64,000 nt of DNA from CAVURS01 sp963795385 (GCA_963795385.1 CAWCHK010000007.1:239648-303647), one strand, 5' to 3'; positions 45,806 to 56,522 are shown, counted from the stretch's first letter. A program made the numbers and translations. Notes: generated from the sequence alone by a model not told the origin.

Positions 45806-48581
45806 CTACGGACGGTCCGGTTGATCCGGAACGTCGGCGAGGTCCAGGTCTCCGTCGGCGTCGAGCGCTCGGCGAGCGCCCGCTCGACGGTCAGCACGAG
45901 GTAGTAGTCGCCGTCCGGAAGCCGGTACCGCCGCTTGCCGGCACGGACCGTGCCGTCGATCGGCAGGGCCGTCGCGAGCGTCCACGGCTGGGACAGGAAG
46001 CTCTCGACGGCGTTGCGCGGGCACGAAGTCCTGCTCGAAGGCCGTGCCGACGCTCCGCGTGCCGTTCGGGCGCTGAAGACCTCGATCCCGATGTGCTGCG
46101 CGTAGTTGTTCATGTGCACGAGGACGAACGGCGCGTCCGGCCCGGGCGCGTGATCGGACCGGGCGGAACGGTCGTGAGCGTCGCCGGCGCCAGCGTGAAC
46201 ACGGCGCCGGCGTCCTGCTTGCGTAGACCGGCCGTACCTGGTCCGCCGGTCGATCGTGATCCCTGTCGTCCGCGCGAGCCACGGGAAGCCGCTGCGTCGT
46301 CGGGGTCATCGCGGCGACCGCCTGGTAGTCGCCCTTGTAGCCGGCGTACGGGACGCGCAGCGGCGCGTCGCCGACGTCCGGCGTGAACACGAGATAGCCG
46401 CCGTAGACCGCGCCCTCGGACAGGGCCGGGTTCGGCGTGATCGTCACGTCGAGCTTCGCCGTCCTGTGCGCGCGCACGGTGATGGAGGTCACGGGCTCGC
46501 CGTCCTGCTCGAACGCGACGGTCGAAGCCCCGGGCTCGGGGTGCTCGGCGCCGAACTCCCTCCCCGCGACGGCGAGCGCGTCGACGTTGGACAGGGTGTA
46601 CGTCACGGTCTGCGAGCCGTCGTTGTCGATCGTCAGCGTCCGGGGTCCGCCGCCGACCTCGTCGTCCCCGCGTCGTGCCCGCGGCGATCCTGGTCGGACG
46701 CGACGCTGTCGCCCAGCGAGAGCTTCCCGGGAGTGATCGTCGTCGTTGCGAGGATCGCGTCGTCGATGTCGAGCAGGCCCGGCGCCCTGGCGCGCGACGT
46801 AGTCGAGGTAGCCGAGCGTCGGGGCGCCGGACCACGGCACCGGGTCGGCGCTGTTCTGCAGCGCGGTCGCGGACGTCGCGGGCCTTCGTGCGCGGGATGC
46901 GCCTGGAGGTACAGCGCGACCGCGCCGGCGACGTGCGGCGACGCCATCGACGTGCCGCTGAGCGTGGCGTAGCTGCCCAGCTCGACCGGCCACGTCGAGC
47001 GTGATCAGCCCGCCGGGCGCGGCGATGTCGGGCTTCAGCGAGAGATCGGCGGCGAGGCCGAACGAGGAGAACGTCGGACAGCAGCCCGGCCGTCGGGTTC
47101 GGCACCGCGGCGACGGCGCCCCACTTCAGGCGTGACCGGGCCCTTGTCGAGGCGGCTGTTGATCAGCTCGCCGTCCTCCTGCGCGATCGAGACGACCGGG
47201 ATCGGCGAGCCGCCGGCCTCGGGCGGGATGCGGCCGCCGGCGCTGTTGTAGAGGATCATCGCGACCGCTCCCGCCGCCGCGACGTTGAGCTCCTTGTCGG
47301 TGAAGAAGCACGTGCCGCGGCGGACGAGCGCGACCTTGCCCGTGAGGCAGCCGGCCGGCAGCGGGGTGCAGGCGTCGTCCGGCGGTCGTGACCGTGCCCG
47401 TCCGCGCGAGCGGGAAGGTCCCGGCGGTCGGGACGGCGCGGCCCGTTGCCGGCGGCAGGTACGGGATCGCGAGGTTGTCCGGGCGAGAGCGTGAAGGCCG
47501 GCGACGGCACCTTCAGGTTGTCGACCGACGCGGTCGAGATGACGTCCTCGCCCACGCCGGGCGCGCCCGCGGCCCACGAGCCCGTCGATGCGCCCGTTGC
47601 CGGCCGCCGCGACGACGACGATGCCCTTGTCGGACGAGCCGGGAGGCCGCCTCGCGCCTCGGGCGATCCCGGCCAGCTGTTCAGGTCCTCGCCGATGCTC
47701 ATGTTCACGACGTCGGCGCCGTCGCGGTAGACCCGCTCCAGCGCCGCGAGCGATCACGTCGGTCGTCGTCGACGCCGTTGCAGCCGAAGACGCGGTAGGC
47801 GCCGAAGGTGACGTCGGGCGCGACGCCGTCGACGCGCGCCGTTCGCGCCGACGATGCCGGCGACGTGCGTGCCGTGGCCGATGCAGTCGTCGGGATCGGC
47901 GTCCGGGTGCGGCACGGGCTGCCAGCTCGGGTCGCTCTCGTCGGCGTCGTAGTCGTCGCCGACGAAGTCGTAGCCGTTCGTCACGCGGCAGCCGGCGCCG
48001 AAGCAGCCGCCGAGATCCGGATGGTCGTAGTCGATCCCGGTGTCGATGACGGCGACGTGGATGCCGCGGCCCGGTGTAGCCGAGCTCGCTCTGCGCGATG
48101 TCGGCGCCGGTCATCGTGAGCGCGAACGCGAGGTCGGGCTCGAACGCGTCGGGTTGGCGGCGGCGGCTCGTCGAGCGTCGTCGTCTGGACCGGATAGACG
48201 GCCTTGACGCCGTCGAGGTTCCGGATCTCGGAGATGCCGCGGTCGGTCGTCGAGATCGAGACGCCGTTGAAGAGCGTCCTGAACGCGAAGCGCTGCCGGT
48301 AGGAGACGCCCGCGGCCCTGGCCGCCGACGCGAACTGATTCTGCTCGGCCGTCAGCGTCGCCGTCGCTCGTGCCGTCCGCCGACGGCGCGCTCGCGAGCT
48401 CGACGAACCACTGCGACGCCCACGGTCCCCCGACCGTCGACGGTGGCGGCGTCGCGATCGCGCCGGGTACCGGCAGCACAGCGAGCAGAAACAGCAGCGA
48501 TAGCAGCGCGAGACCGATGTATGACCTCCGTATGGAGGCCGCCTTGCCGCTGTTCGCTGTCCCGATGGTGAGCCGTGGCAT
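45806..48581 (-). pseudogene. Secreted S8 subtilase with PA and Fn3-like domains, broken by indels
   Basis: Signal peptide IGLALLSLLFLLAVLPVPGAIA. An inhibitor-I9-like propeptide follows (YRQRFAFRTLFNGVSISTTD..ISEIRNLDGVKAVYPVQT), then the catalytic His block CIGHGTHVAGIVGANG, VNMSIGEDLNSWPGS, and a PA insert FFTDKELNVAAAGAVAMILYNSAGG. The catalytic Ser block ASPHVAGAVALYLQAHP and an Fn3-like C-terminus (DVGDAPLRVPYAGYKGDYQA...TWTSPTFRINR) complete it. The Asp block near 48,060 is frame-broken but present. All the expected domains of a Vpr-type minor extracellular protease occur in order over about 925 codons, in shifting frames. Confidence 0.8.
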
Positions 48582-48861
48582 CGGTGCCTCCTCGGTCGTT
48601 TGTCGTGCGGGGACCCGCGCTGAGCTGCGCGGCTGCGAGCCACGGCTTAGAGGCGTGGCTCGCGGCGGTGAGTGTCCGTGGTGGCGGCGTCGCTTTGCAT
48701 CAGTGACCTGCCTAGTCGTGTCACCGGTGGGTCAGGCACCGTGCCGGATCGACAGAGCCCCGCCCGTCGTTCTCGGGCGGCGAGCGGGGCGAGCCGCCCG
48801 TCTCGCGTACGCGCTCGACCCCCGTTTTCCGCGCGCACCGCATGAGCTCGACAACGGCGGC

Positions 48862-49373
48862 TCAATAGCCGCTGACTCCGCTGCTCGGGGCAGCGCCGGC
48901 GACCGCCTGGCCCGCCGGCGAGACGACGTACCACAGTGCGCCGTAGGCGTCGACGCCCTGGCCGTTCTCCTGGCCGGCCTTCTGATCGCCTGCGTAGAGG
49001 TAGAGCGGATGGCCGTTGTAGACGACCTGTTTCGTCCCATCCGGCTGCTGCGCCGTTCCGATCAACGAGGCCTTGGCACCGGCGCCCGCGGTGGCTTGCC
49101 GCTGGCCTCGAGCGGTGGCCAGTACGTCGCGCAGGATCCCGTACAGGTGCTCGTCGTCCCCGAGTCCTTGGCGAACATGTACAGCGTCATCCCCTGCGAG
49201 TCGACGAGAATGGGGCCGAGATCGGTCGTCTCGACTCCGACGGTCGCGGCGCGCTCACCGGGAGCCGGAGGCGGCGTCTTGGACGAGCTCGAACCGCCTC
49301 CGCCGCAGCCGGCGGCGGCGACTGCAAGCACCGCGAACGCGGCACCGAATGTGAGGGCGTTGCGGATCCTCAT
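48862..49373 (-). CDS. Secreted lipoprotein with COG4315 repeats (one frameshift)
   Basis: Lipobox signal AFAVLAVAAAGCGGGG. The first repeat is LGPILVDSQGMTLYMFAKDSGTTSTCTGSCATYWPPL; after a frame change near 49,070 the second is QVVYNGHPLYLYAGDQKAGQENGQGVDAYGALWYVVSP. This is the Lipoprotein_15 (PF03640/COG4315) two-repeat architecture, a surface lipoprotein family of unknown function common in actinobacteria. AAGGAG precedes the ATG. A copy of the 37-bp element lies 67 nt upstream. Confidence 0.82.
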
Positions 49374-49440
49374 GTTTGCTCCTTCGTTCGACAGTTGACT
49401 CCGCCGAGGATGCGCGGCGGCCCGCGCGACTCGCGTCAGG

Positions 49441-49476
49441 GAGCACTCGGCAATCCCCCAGTTGCGTTGCCTGGTC
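49441..49476 (-). promoter_or_regulatory. 37-bp recurrent element (36 bp here) upstream of the COG4315 lipoprotein
   Basis: Minus strand: GACCAGGCA - ACGCAACT - GGGGGATTGC - CGAGTGCTC. It matches the shared element with one base less or more in the spacers. A weaker plus-strand word, GGGACCAGGGAGTTCCTGG (49532-49550, including CCAGG-N5-CCTGG), lies before the divergent doxX gene. Confidence 0.45.
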
Positions 49477-49646
49477 GACGCCCTGCCGCCTCGATGCACC
49501 GAGGCGGGGGACGACGGCCCGCCGGCCGCGTGGGACCAGGGAGTTCCTGGACACGGACTGGGCAGCCCCACTAGGCGCGGACGCGACGCAGGAGTCCGGC
49601 GCGCAGGGTTGGACCCGACAACACTCGATCGGTGGAGGCGGTGGAA

Positions 49647-50201
49647 ATGTCGTACGGAATCCTTCTGCTGCATGTGGTACTCGGCGTGACGATTGCCGCC
49701 CACGGGGCTCAGAAGCTGTTCGGAGCTTTCGGCGGCGGCGGTGTTCGAGAGGCCAGGCAGACGTTCGCCGCGCTCGGCTTCCGCGAGCCCGGGTTCTTCG
49801 CTCCGGCAGCCGCCACCGCCGACTCGCCGCCAGGTCTGATGCTCGCCGTCGGGCTGCTCACGCCCCTGGCGGCGCTCGCGATCGCCGTCGTGATGCTGAC
49901 CGCGATCTGGACAGCGCACCGGCGGAGCGGCTTCTGGGTCTACAACGGCGGCTTCGAATACAACCTCGTGATCTGGTCGACCGCCGTCGCGATCGCCGCC
50001 GTCGGTGGGGCGCGGTTCTCGTTCGACCGGCTGATCGGGTGGGACGAAAACATGAGCGGCCTCTGGTGGGGCGTCGGCGTCGCCGCGCTCAGTGTGGTCA
50101 TCTCGGCGCTGACGCTGACGCTCGGCCGCCACCACGTCCCGGCGCTCGAGCCGGCCGCAGAGGCGCCCTCCGACCAGAGCATCCCCGGGCCGCCTGAGCA
50201 T
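49647..50201 (+). CDS. DoxX family membrane protein
   Basis: About 180 residues of DoxX: MSYGILLLHVVLGVTIAAHGAQKLFGAFGGGG, FAALGFREPGFFAPAAATAD, GLLTPLAALAIAVVMLTAIWTAHRRSGFW, NGGFEYNLVIWSTAVAIAAVGGARFSFDRLIG, and a last helix GVGVAALSVVISALTLTLG. Four transmembrane helices are visible; members act in thiosulfate or quinone redox chemistry or are of unknown role. GGAGG precedes the ATG. No stop is met before 50,561 in this frame. A TGA next to the following ATG (50,195) suggests an indel near the end. Confidence 0.8.
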
Positions 50202-50569
50202 GGCCACCGTCACCTCACTCGCGGAGTTCCGCCTGCCCGGCCACGCGCTCGAGCGCCAGAGGCTGCTCAAGCTTCGGGCGTTCGGCAGGCCGGCGCCTGC
50301 CCGCCGACCTGGTCTTCAAGGTTCCCCCGAACCACAGCGGCTCGCTCGACCGCTGGCTGCGCGGCGCGGCCGTCGTCGCCGAGCGGAGGCCAGAGGGCGT
50401 CGTCGTGGGCGGCCGCGCGAACCGGGTCTTCCGCCTCGGGGATCTCACGGCGCTCGTCCAGGAGTGGATGCAGGCGAACGCGGTCGATGTCGTCGTCGCC
50501 ACCTACGAGGGAGGCATCTTCCTCCTGCCTCGCGCGACGGATCGGCGCCGTCAGGTCATAAGGCGGTGA
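50200..50569 (+). CDS. Hypothetical protein (one frameshift)
   Basis: MATVTSLAEFRLPGHALERQRLLKLRAFGRPAPA, then after a surplus C near 50,305 DLVFKVPPNHSGSLDRWLRGAAVVAERRPEGVVVGGRANRVFRLGDLTALVQEWMQANAVDVVVATYEGGIFLLP...RQVIRR. About 122 residues, no recognised family. It follows doxX with only a few bases between and converges on the next gene with a short overlap (50,551-50,569). Confidence 0.5.
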
Positions 50570-51536
50570 GACTCACCCGCCCGCGCTGGACGCGGCAGGA
50601 CGCAGGGGTTGGAGGCGTAGTCATGGGCCTCGTCGAAGATGCGGCGCAGGCTGGCGTCGACCAGGTGCGATGTCGGCATCGAACCTCCGGAAGCGGGGGA
50701 CGATGCTCGTCTCGATCCAGCGCCAGCGGTCGTCGAATCGGGTGATCCTCGGCCAGGCCTGCGCGCGCAGAGCCTGCGGGATCCCGCGCCTGAGCGAGGA
50801 GAGGTAGAACGACGTGAAGTACGACGAGCTCGTGGCGCACGCCGCGCACCTCGAAGCTCAGGGCCGAGCCGATCGAGAAGAGCCTGGCGAACGCGCACGA
50901 GAGGCGATCGAAGTTGGGTTGCACCAGGGCGCGCTGCTCGTGCTCGAGGAGCTGGACGTTGCCCTGCCCAGATGAGATCGTCGGCCGCCCGTCGAGCCTC
51001 CGCGGACGCGTTGCCGTCCTCGAGGACACGGCGTCCCCGGTCGATCGCCTCGAAGCCGGAGAGGACGCGGCGTAGTGGCGGCTCCGCCCGCAGGAGACGC
51101 GCGGAGACGTCCGATCCCGTCGTCGGCGGTGGCGTACGCGAGGTGCACCCAGAAGATGTCGTCGAAGATGCCGTTGTTCGTCGCGCGGATCGTGTCCACG
51201 TCCGAGGTCAGCAGCGCCTTGCGGCGTCCCAGGCTGTGCGGGATGTCCACGTAGCCGGTGCGATCGGTGTCGAGCCGGAACGGGAAGAGGGCGAGCCGGA
51301 CGTGGTACGACGCAAATGCCGCCATGCCCGCCCACTTGAAGCAGGCGGGGAGGAGCTTGTAGATCCAGGCGTAGCGGGACGAGATCTCGACGTTGCGGTG
51401 GAAGACGCACGACTGGTCGGTCAGCAGCCCGTCGGCCAGCGCCTGCCACCCCGCGATCGTGTTCGGCGTCCCGTGCCGGAGGACGAGCTCGTGCGGGCTC
51501 GGGGACGAGCTCGTCGGCGGTGATCGGGTCGACCAT
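50551..51536 (-). CDS. Protein of unknown function, about 320 aa, with frameshifts
   Basis: The start MVDPITADELVP has GAGGAG upstream. After an early shift it reads SPHELVLRHGTPNTIAGW, CVFHRNVEISSRYAWIYKLLPACFKWAGMAAFASYHVRLALFPF and SLGRRKALLTSDVDTIRATNNGIFDDIFWVHLAYA. It ends LRRIFDEAHDYASNPCVLP. The block NVEISSRYAWIYK...FKWAGMAAFASYHVR faintly resembles DUF2515 proteins, but I do not claim membership. It is divergent from the L,D-transpeptidase gene. A copy of the 37-bp element is 104 nt upstream. Confidence 0.5.
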
Positions 51537-51639
51537 GCTGCAGCTCCTCTCGAAGACCTGGCTCACGGCCGAGCGGCTCGTGAGGCCGTGGGCTCGATGT
51601 CGAATCGATGACGCACGCAGCGTGCTTTCGTGGACGTGC

Positions 51640-51676
51640 GCTCGCGTCGGTGTGACCCGAGCGCGGCACCCCGGTC
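51640..51676 (-). promoter_or_regulatory. 37-bp recurrent element upstream of the unknown gene at 50551-51536
   Basis: Minus strand: GACCGGGGT - 9 nt - GGGTCACAC - CGACGCGAGC. All three blocks are in register with the consensus. The distance to the start codon (104 nt) equals that at dps. It is divergently paired with the copy at 51756-51792. Confidence 0.5.
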
Positions 51677-51755
51677 CGAGCGCTCGGCAGTCGCGGCTCC
51701 ACCGGTGAGCTGACGCGACAACGGTCCTCGGCGCACGGCCGGCGGGATCGGGCCG

Positions 51756-51792
51756 GACCAGGGGCGGCGGCCGGGGAATGCCCGATGCGATC
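51756..51792 (+). promoter_or_regulatory. 37-bp recurrent element upstream of the L,D-transpeptidase gene
   Basis: GACCAGGGG - 9 nt - GGGAATGCC - CGATGCGATC. It lies 67 nt before the ATG at 51860. This copy and the one at 56697-56733 share the 10-mer CGATGCGATC exactly. Confidence 0.6.
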
Positions 51793-51859
51793 TGGCCGGG
51801 CGCGCTCCATCCTCGCGACAGCTGCCAACCGTTCGAAGCCGGAAAGCCGAGGTGAACAG

Positions 51860-53114
51860 ATGTCGCACGTACAACCGCTGCCGAGCGTCGTGCCGGGCCC
51901 AGGCCAGGATCCGCTCGCGGCGCCCCTGCTCCCGCTCCACCTCCGACCGGGCCGAGCGGCCGGTGCGGGCGTATCGGGGTCGTCCCTGGCGCACGCGGGC
52001 GCACCGTCGGCCTCGAACACGCGGGGAGGGCGCTGCACCCGTCGCGACTCGCGCGCCTGGGCCCGGTCCTGATCGGATGCGTCCTGCTCTCCCTCGCCGC
52101 GACAGCCGCGAGCGACGCGCAGGGTCAGGTCTCGGTCTACTTCCTCCAGGGCGAGCAACTCGCGCGTGTGACCCGGGCGGCACGACTCCGTCCGATGCGG
52201 TGCGGCAGCTGATCGCCGGGCCGACAGCGGCCGAGGCCCGGCGCGGGTTTCGCACCTACGTGCCTGCGGCCACGCGGGTGCTCAGCGTGGAGGTGGCGAA
52301 CGGCGTCGCCACCGTCGACCTCAGCGCGCGTTTCGCGTTCGGAGGCGACAGCGGCGAGCCTGCTCGCCCGGCTCTCGCAGCTCGTCCGCACGCTGACCGG
52401 GCTCGCAGGGAGCGACGAAGGTGCAGCTGCTCGTGAACGGCGAGCCCGTCGCCGGCGCGTTCCCCGGCGTCTCGACGAGCAACCCGATCACGCTCCGCTT
52501 CCTCAGACGCCGAACGTCCCCGTCCCGAAGCCGCCCGAGCTGAAGCTCCCGGCACCCGACCCGGCCGTCAAGACGATGCAGCAGCGGCTGATCGCGCTCG
52601 GCTACCTGCTCCCCGGCGACGACGACGGCCGCTTCGGGCCGGCGACGCAGAACGCGATCCTCGCGTTCCAGAAATGGGAGCGGCTCGACCGCACGGGCCT
52701 GCTCGACAGCGAGACGAAGGCGCGCCTCGCGACCGCGACGCACCCGACGCCGCTCACCCACGGGGGCGCGCGGCAAGCGCGCCGAGATCCTGCTCGACCG
52801 CCAGGTCGCGCTGCTGATCGACGAACAACAAGGTCGTCCGGACGATCGCGGTCTCGAGCGGGAAGCCGTCGACGCCGACACCGCCGGGCGACTACCGCGT
52901 CTACGCGAAGATCCCGCGCTGGTGGTCGACGCCGTTCCGCGAGTGGCTCCCGTACGCGCTGCCGTTCGTGGGCGGCATCGCCTTCCACGAGTTCCGCGAC
53001 GTCCCGACGTACCCCGCCTCCCACGGCTGCGTCCGCCAATCCGCGACCGTCGCCCCGTGGACCTACGACTTCGCCTACGTCGGGATGCCGGTCAAGGTGA
53101 TCGCCAGGTCGTAG
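51860..53114 (+). CDS. GerMN-domain / peptidoglycan-binding / L,D-transpeptidase (YkuD) protein, frameshifted
   Basis: After a poorly preserved N-terminus (ATG 51860 assumed) comes a signal/anchor, LIGCVLLSLAATAAS, and a GerMN domain (TPSDAVRQLIAGPTAAEARRGFRTYVP, VLSVEVANGVATVDLSARFA). A PG_binding_1 domain follows (MQQRLIALGYLLPGDDDGRFGPATQNAILAFQKW). Last is a YkuD L,D-transpeptidase catalytic domain with GDYRVYAKIPRWW, GGIAFHEF and the active site YPASHGCVRQS (Cys of SHGCVR). It forms 3-3 peptidoglycan crosslinks or attaches proteins to the wall. Several single-base shifts occur. The start is uncertain by up to 200 nt. Confidence 0.75.
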
Positions 53115-53407
53115 CGGTGCCTCGCGGCAGTCGCGTTCGTGCGGCGGGCGATGCTGCGGTCGGGACGTACCTGCCAGCGGGCACGGACGAATCCGGGCGA
53201 GCGTCCAGCGCGAATTGAGGCTGGCGGCGAAGACGAGCGGCCCCCGGATGGCACGGTGGACTCGACCAACAGGAGCCCCGAGTCGTGCTCGGCGAGCCGC
53301 GAGCAGACAACAAGCGTGGCACCGGCTGCACCGGCCGGACGAGTGAAGCAACTGCCGGTGCAGCCGGTTGGTCACCCGTACACGGCGATCGATGATCGGA
53401 GGACGAC

Positions 53408-54888
53408 GTGCGTGCAATCGATGCTGGAAACACGAGGTGGCTCGCGCTGGCCGTGATCGTGGCCGCGCAGTTCATGGTCGTGCTCGACGTCGCGATCGTC
53501 AACGTCGCGCTCCCCTCGATCAAGACCGACCTCGACTTCAGCCAGGAGAACCTGCAGTGGGTGATCACCGCCTACTCGATCGTCTTCGGCGGCGTGCTCC
53601 TGCTCGGCGGTCGGCTGGCGGACCTCCTCGGGCCGCCGCCGGCTCTTCGTCACCGGCCTGGCGCTCTTCACGGTCAGCTCGCTGCTCGACGGCCTCGCCT
53701 GGTCGGAGGGCTCGCTGATCGCGTTCCGCGCGCTCCAGGGGCTCGGCGCGGCGCTGCTCTCGCCGGCGGCGCTCTCGATCCTGACGACGACCTTCGCCGA
53801 GGGGCGCGAGCGCAACGTCGCGCTCGGCATCTGGGGCGCGGCCTCGGGCAGCGGCGGCGCAGCCGGCGTGCTGCTCGGCGGCGCGCTCACGAGCGCCTTC
53901 AGCTGGTCGTGGATCTTCTTCGTCAACGTCCCCGCCGGCCTGATCGTGCTCGCCGTCGACCCCGTCGTGCTGCGCGAGAGCCGGGCCGAGCTCGACCATC
54001 GGCACTTCGACGCGGCCGGTGCGGCCTCGATCACCGGCGGCCTGATGCTGCTCGTCTATGCGATGACCCGCGCGACCCAGCACGGGTGGGGCACGCCCGA
54101 GACGATCGTGCTGCTCGCCGCGGCCGCGGCGCTGATCGTCGGCTTCGTCGCGATCGAGCTGCGCTCGAAGGCGCCGCTGCTGCCGCTCGGATCTTCCGGC
54201 TCCGGACACTCGCCGGCGTCGAACACCGCCGGCCTGCTGCTGTCGCGGCGCGCTGTTCTCGCAGTTCTTCCTGCTGACGCTCTACATGCAGCAGGTGCTG
54301 CACTACTCCGCCCTGCAAGACCGGCGTCGCGTACGTCGCGCTCGACCCTCACCGATCATCGCCTTCTCGGGCGTCGCGCAGGCGCTCGCGACCCGGGTCG
54401 GGATCCGCCGCGTCCTGCCGGCCGGGCTCGCTGCTCGTCGCGCGGGCGCGCTCGTCCTGTACACGCGGCTGCCGGTGAACGGCCACTACTTCTGGGATCT
54501 CTTCCCGGCGTTCGTCGTGAGCGGCATCGGTCTCGCGCTCGCGTTCGTGCCGATGTCGATCGGCGCGCTCACCGGAGTCGTCCGCGTCCGACGCGGGCGT
54601 CGCGTCGGGGCTGATCAAGACGAGCCAGCAGGTCGGCGGCGCCATCGGCGTCGCGGTTGCAACCACGATCGCCACGACGTTCACGAGGCACTACGTCGAC
54701 GCCCACCCCGGCGTCGAGCGCCAGCGGGCGGCGCGGCGCTCACGCACGGCTTCGAGATCACGTTCTACGTGCTCGCCGCCCTCGCAGCCGTCGGCGCGAT
54801 CGTGGCGTTCCTGATGATCGAGTCACGGCCGCCGCTGGCCGAGCAGGCCCCGGCCGAGGGCGAGGTCGAGCTGAGAGCGGCTGCATGA
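53408..54888 (+). CDS. DHA2-family (EmrB/QacA) multidrug MFS transporter, frameshifted
   Basis: LALAVIVAAQFMVVLDVAIVNVALPSIKTDLDFSQENLQWVITAYSIVFGGVLLLGGRLADLLG is the classic DHA2 N-terminus with its VLDxTIVNVALP motif. Later pieces, in shifting frames, are GAALLSPAALSILTTTFAEG, SWIFFVNVPAGLIVL and FEITFYVLAALAAVGAIVAFLMIESRPPL. The total of about 493 codons fits a 14-helix exporter. wrbA starts 1 nt after its stop, so the two are probably co-transcribed. The 53,115-53,407 stretch before it holds no recognised gene. Confidence 0.82.
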
Positions 54889-54889
54889 G

Positions 54890-55687
54890 ATGACGGCTCT
54901 CCCAGGTCACTCGGCACCGGCATCCGCGGCGGCGCCCGGGCGCCCCGCCCGCGTCGCCGTCGTCTACTACAGCGCCACCGGCAACGTCCACGCGCTGGCG
55001 CACGCCGTCGCCGCCGGCGCCGCGGACGAGGGCGCCGAGGTGCGGCTCAGGCACGTCGCGGAGCTCATGGAGGAGCAGCTCATCTCCGCAAACCAGTACT
55101 GGGGCCGGCATCGCTCGGAGGTCGAGGGCGAGCCGGTCGCGCGGCTCGAGGACCTCGAGTGGGCGGACGGCATCGCGTTCGGCACGCCGACGCGGTTCGG
55201 CAACGTCGCCGCGCAGCTGAAGCTGTTCCTCGACCTCGCGGGCGACCTCTGGCAGCAGGGCAGGCTCGTCGACAAGGTCGCGACGTCGTTCACCTCCTCC
55301 CAGACCGAGCACGGCGGGCAGGAGTCGACGATCCTCGCCCTCAACAACACGCTCTACCACTGGGGCGCGATCGTGCTCCCGCTCGGCTACACGGTTCACG
55401 AGGTCTTCAACGGCGGCGGCAACCCCTACGGCGCCTCGTACACGAGCGGCGGCCGGATGACCGGCCCCGGCGAGGAGTCGCTGCACGTCGCACGGGCGCA
55501 GGGCGCACGCCTGGCCCGTGTAGCCCGGGCGATCGCGACCGCGCGAGACGCCGGCATGCTCGCTCCTGCTCGCTTCCCCGCGGCGCTGACGGCTCGCGAT
55601 CGGGGCTCTACGATCGGGCGCGCCCGTCCTGCCGGTGTGATCCGGCAGGACGGGCGCGTGACACGCGCGTCCGCCCTCAGGCGCTGA
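54890..55687 (+). CDS. wrbA: NAD(P)H:quinone oxidoreductase, WrbA-type flavodoxin-like protein
   Basis: VAVVYYSATGNVHALAHAVAAGAADEGAEVRLRHVAEL is the FMN-phosphate loop. GIAFGTPTRFGNVAAQLKLFLD, ATSFTSSQTEHGGQESTILALNNTLYHWG, and PLGY plus GGNPYGASYTSG follow, the WrbA landmarks. It reduces quinones by two electrons. Homology ends near residue 222 (RVARAIATARDAG). The remaining 40 residues run through a terminator hairpin, so the true stop is probably near 55,589, after an undetected indel. The shift-free conserved part is about 220 residues, close to normal. Confidence 0.88.
   Translation: MTALPGHSAPASAAAPGRPARVAVVYYSATGNVHALAHAVAAGAADEGAEVRLRHVAELMEEQLISANQYWGRHRSEVEGEPVARLEDLEWADGIAFGTPTRFGNVAAQLKLFLDLAGDLWQQGRLVDKVATSFTSSQTEHGGQESTILALNNTLYHWGAIVLPLGYTVHEVFNGGGNPYGASYTSGGRMTGPGEESLHVARAQGARLARVARAIATARDAGMLAPARFPAALTARDRGSTIGRARPAGVIRQDGRVTRASALRR
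55619..55658. terminator. 17-bp GC-rich hairpin between wrbA and the convergent hydrolase gene
   Basis: CGCGCCCGTCCTGCCGG (55619-55635) and its exact reverse complement (55642-55658) flank the loop TGTGAT. It lies between two convergent genes and can serve both as a bidirectional terminator. The annotated wrbA frame reads through it, which is further evidence that the wrbA 3' end is frame-shifted. Confidence 0.75.
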
Positions 55688-56522
55688 CGAAGGCGAGCAG
55701 ATCCGCGTTGAACTGGTCTTTGTGCGTCAGCGGGAGACCGTGCGGCGCGCCCGGGTAGACCTTCAGCTCGCGCCCGCGACGAACTTCGAGGACAGCAGCG
55801 CCGAGTCGCCGATCGGGACGATCTGGTCGTCGTCTCCGTGGACGATCAGCGTCGGGACGTCGAACCGCTTCAGGTCCTCGGTCAGGTCGGTCTCGGAGAA
55901 CGCCTTGATGCAGTCGTACGCGCCCTTGAGGCCGACCTGCATGCTCATCAGCCAGAACGCGTCGCGGACGCCCTGCGAGACGGTCGAGCCTTCGCGGTTC
56001 GCGCCGTAGAACGGGACGCTCAGGTCCTCGTAGAACTGCGAGCGGTCGGCCGCGACGCCGGCGCGAATGCTCGTCGAACACCTCGATCGGCAGACCGCCC
56101 GGATTCGCGTCGGTCTTCAGCATCAGCGGCGGGATCGCGCCGACGAGCACGGCCTTCGCGACGCGGTCGGTGCCGTGACGGCCGATGTAGCGGGTGATCT
56201 CGCCGCCGCCGGTCGAGTGGCCGACGAGGACGACGTCGTGGAGATCGAGCTGCTCGATCAGCTCCGCGAGGTCGTCGGCGTAGGTGTCCATGTCGTTGCC
56301 GTTCCAGGGCTGGCTCGAGCGGCCATGGCCGCGGCGGTCGTGCGCGACGGCCCGGAACCCGTTGGATGCGACGAAGATCAGCTGGTCGTCCCAGGCGTCG
56401 GCGTTGAGCGGCCAGCCGTGGCTGAAGACGACCGGCTGCCCGGAGCCCCAGTCCTTGTAGTAGATGACCGTGCCGTCCGTCGTCGTGATCGTCGGCGGCG
56501 CCTTCGTTGCGAGCGTGGCCAT
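55677..56522 (-). CDS. Alpha/beta hydrolase (non-haem chloroperoxidase/arylesterase type), frameshifted
   Basis: TTTDGTVIYYKDWGSGQPVVFSHGWPLNADAWDDQL carries the oxyanion HGW. The nucleophile elbow is VVLVGHSTGGGEITRYIGRHG. After one or two indels it continues GLKGAYDCIKAFSETDLTEDLKRFDVPTLIVHGDDDQIVP (acid Asp) and the catalytic His in YPGAPHGLPLTH. About 280 codons is the normal length for the chloroperoxidase-like esterases. GGAG lies upstream of the ATG. A copy of the 37-bp element is 49 nt upstream, paired with a divergent copy before the kinase gene. Confidence 0.86.
   Translation of the reverse strand: MATLATKAPPTITTTDGTVIYYKDWGSGQPVVFSHGWPLNADAWDDQLIFVASNGFRAVAHDRRGHGRSSQPWNGNDMDTYADDLAELIEQLDLHDVVLVGHSTGGGEITRYIGRHGTDRVAKAVLVGAIPPLMLKTDANPGGLPIEVFDEHSRRRRGRPLAVLRGPERPVLRREPRRLDRLAGRPRRVLADEHAGRPQGRVRLHQGVLRDRPDRGPEAVRRPDADRPRRRRPDRPDRRLGAAVLEVRRGRELKVYPGAPHGLPLTHKDQFNADLLAFVSA

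Noticed and set aside
48582..48861. Gene or regulatory element between the subtilase and the lipoprotein
   Set aside because: I see no convincing open frame and no good match to the 37-bp element in this stretch.
49532..49550. Ninth copy of the 37-bp element before doxX
   Set aside because: The first block GACCAGGGA matches, but the GGGA and CGATGCGA blocks are not at the right spacing.
53115..53407. Coding sequence between the L,D-transpeptidase and the DHA2 exporter
   Set aside because: Short Arg/Ser-rich frames only, without start signals or recognisable motifs.
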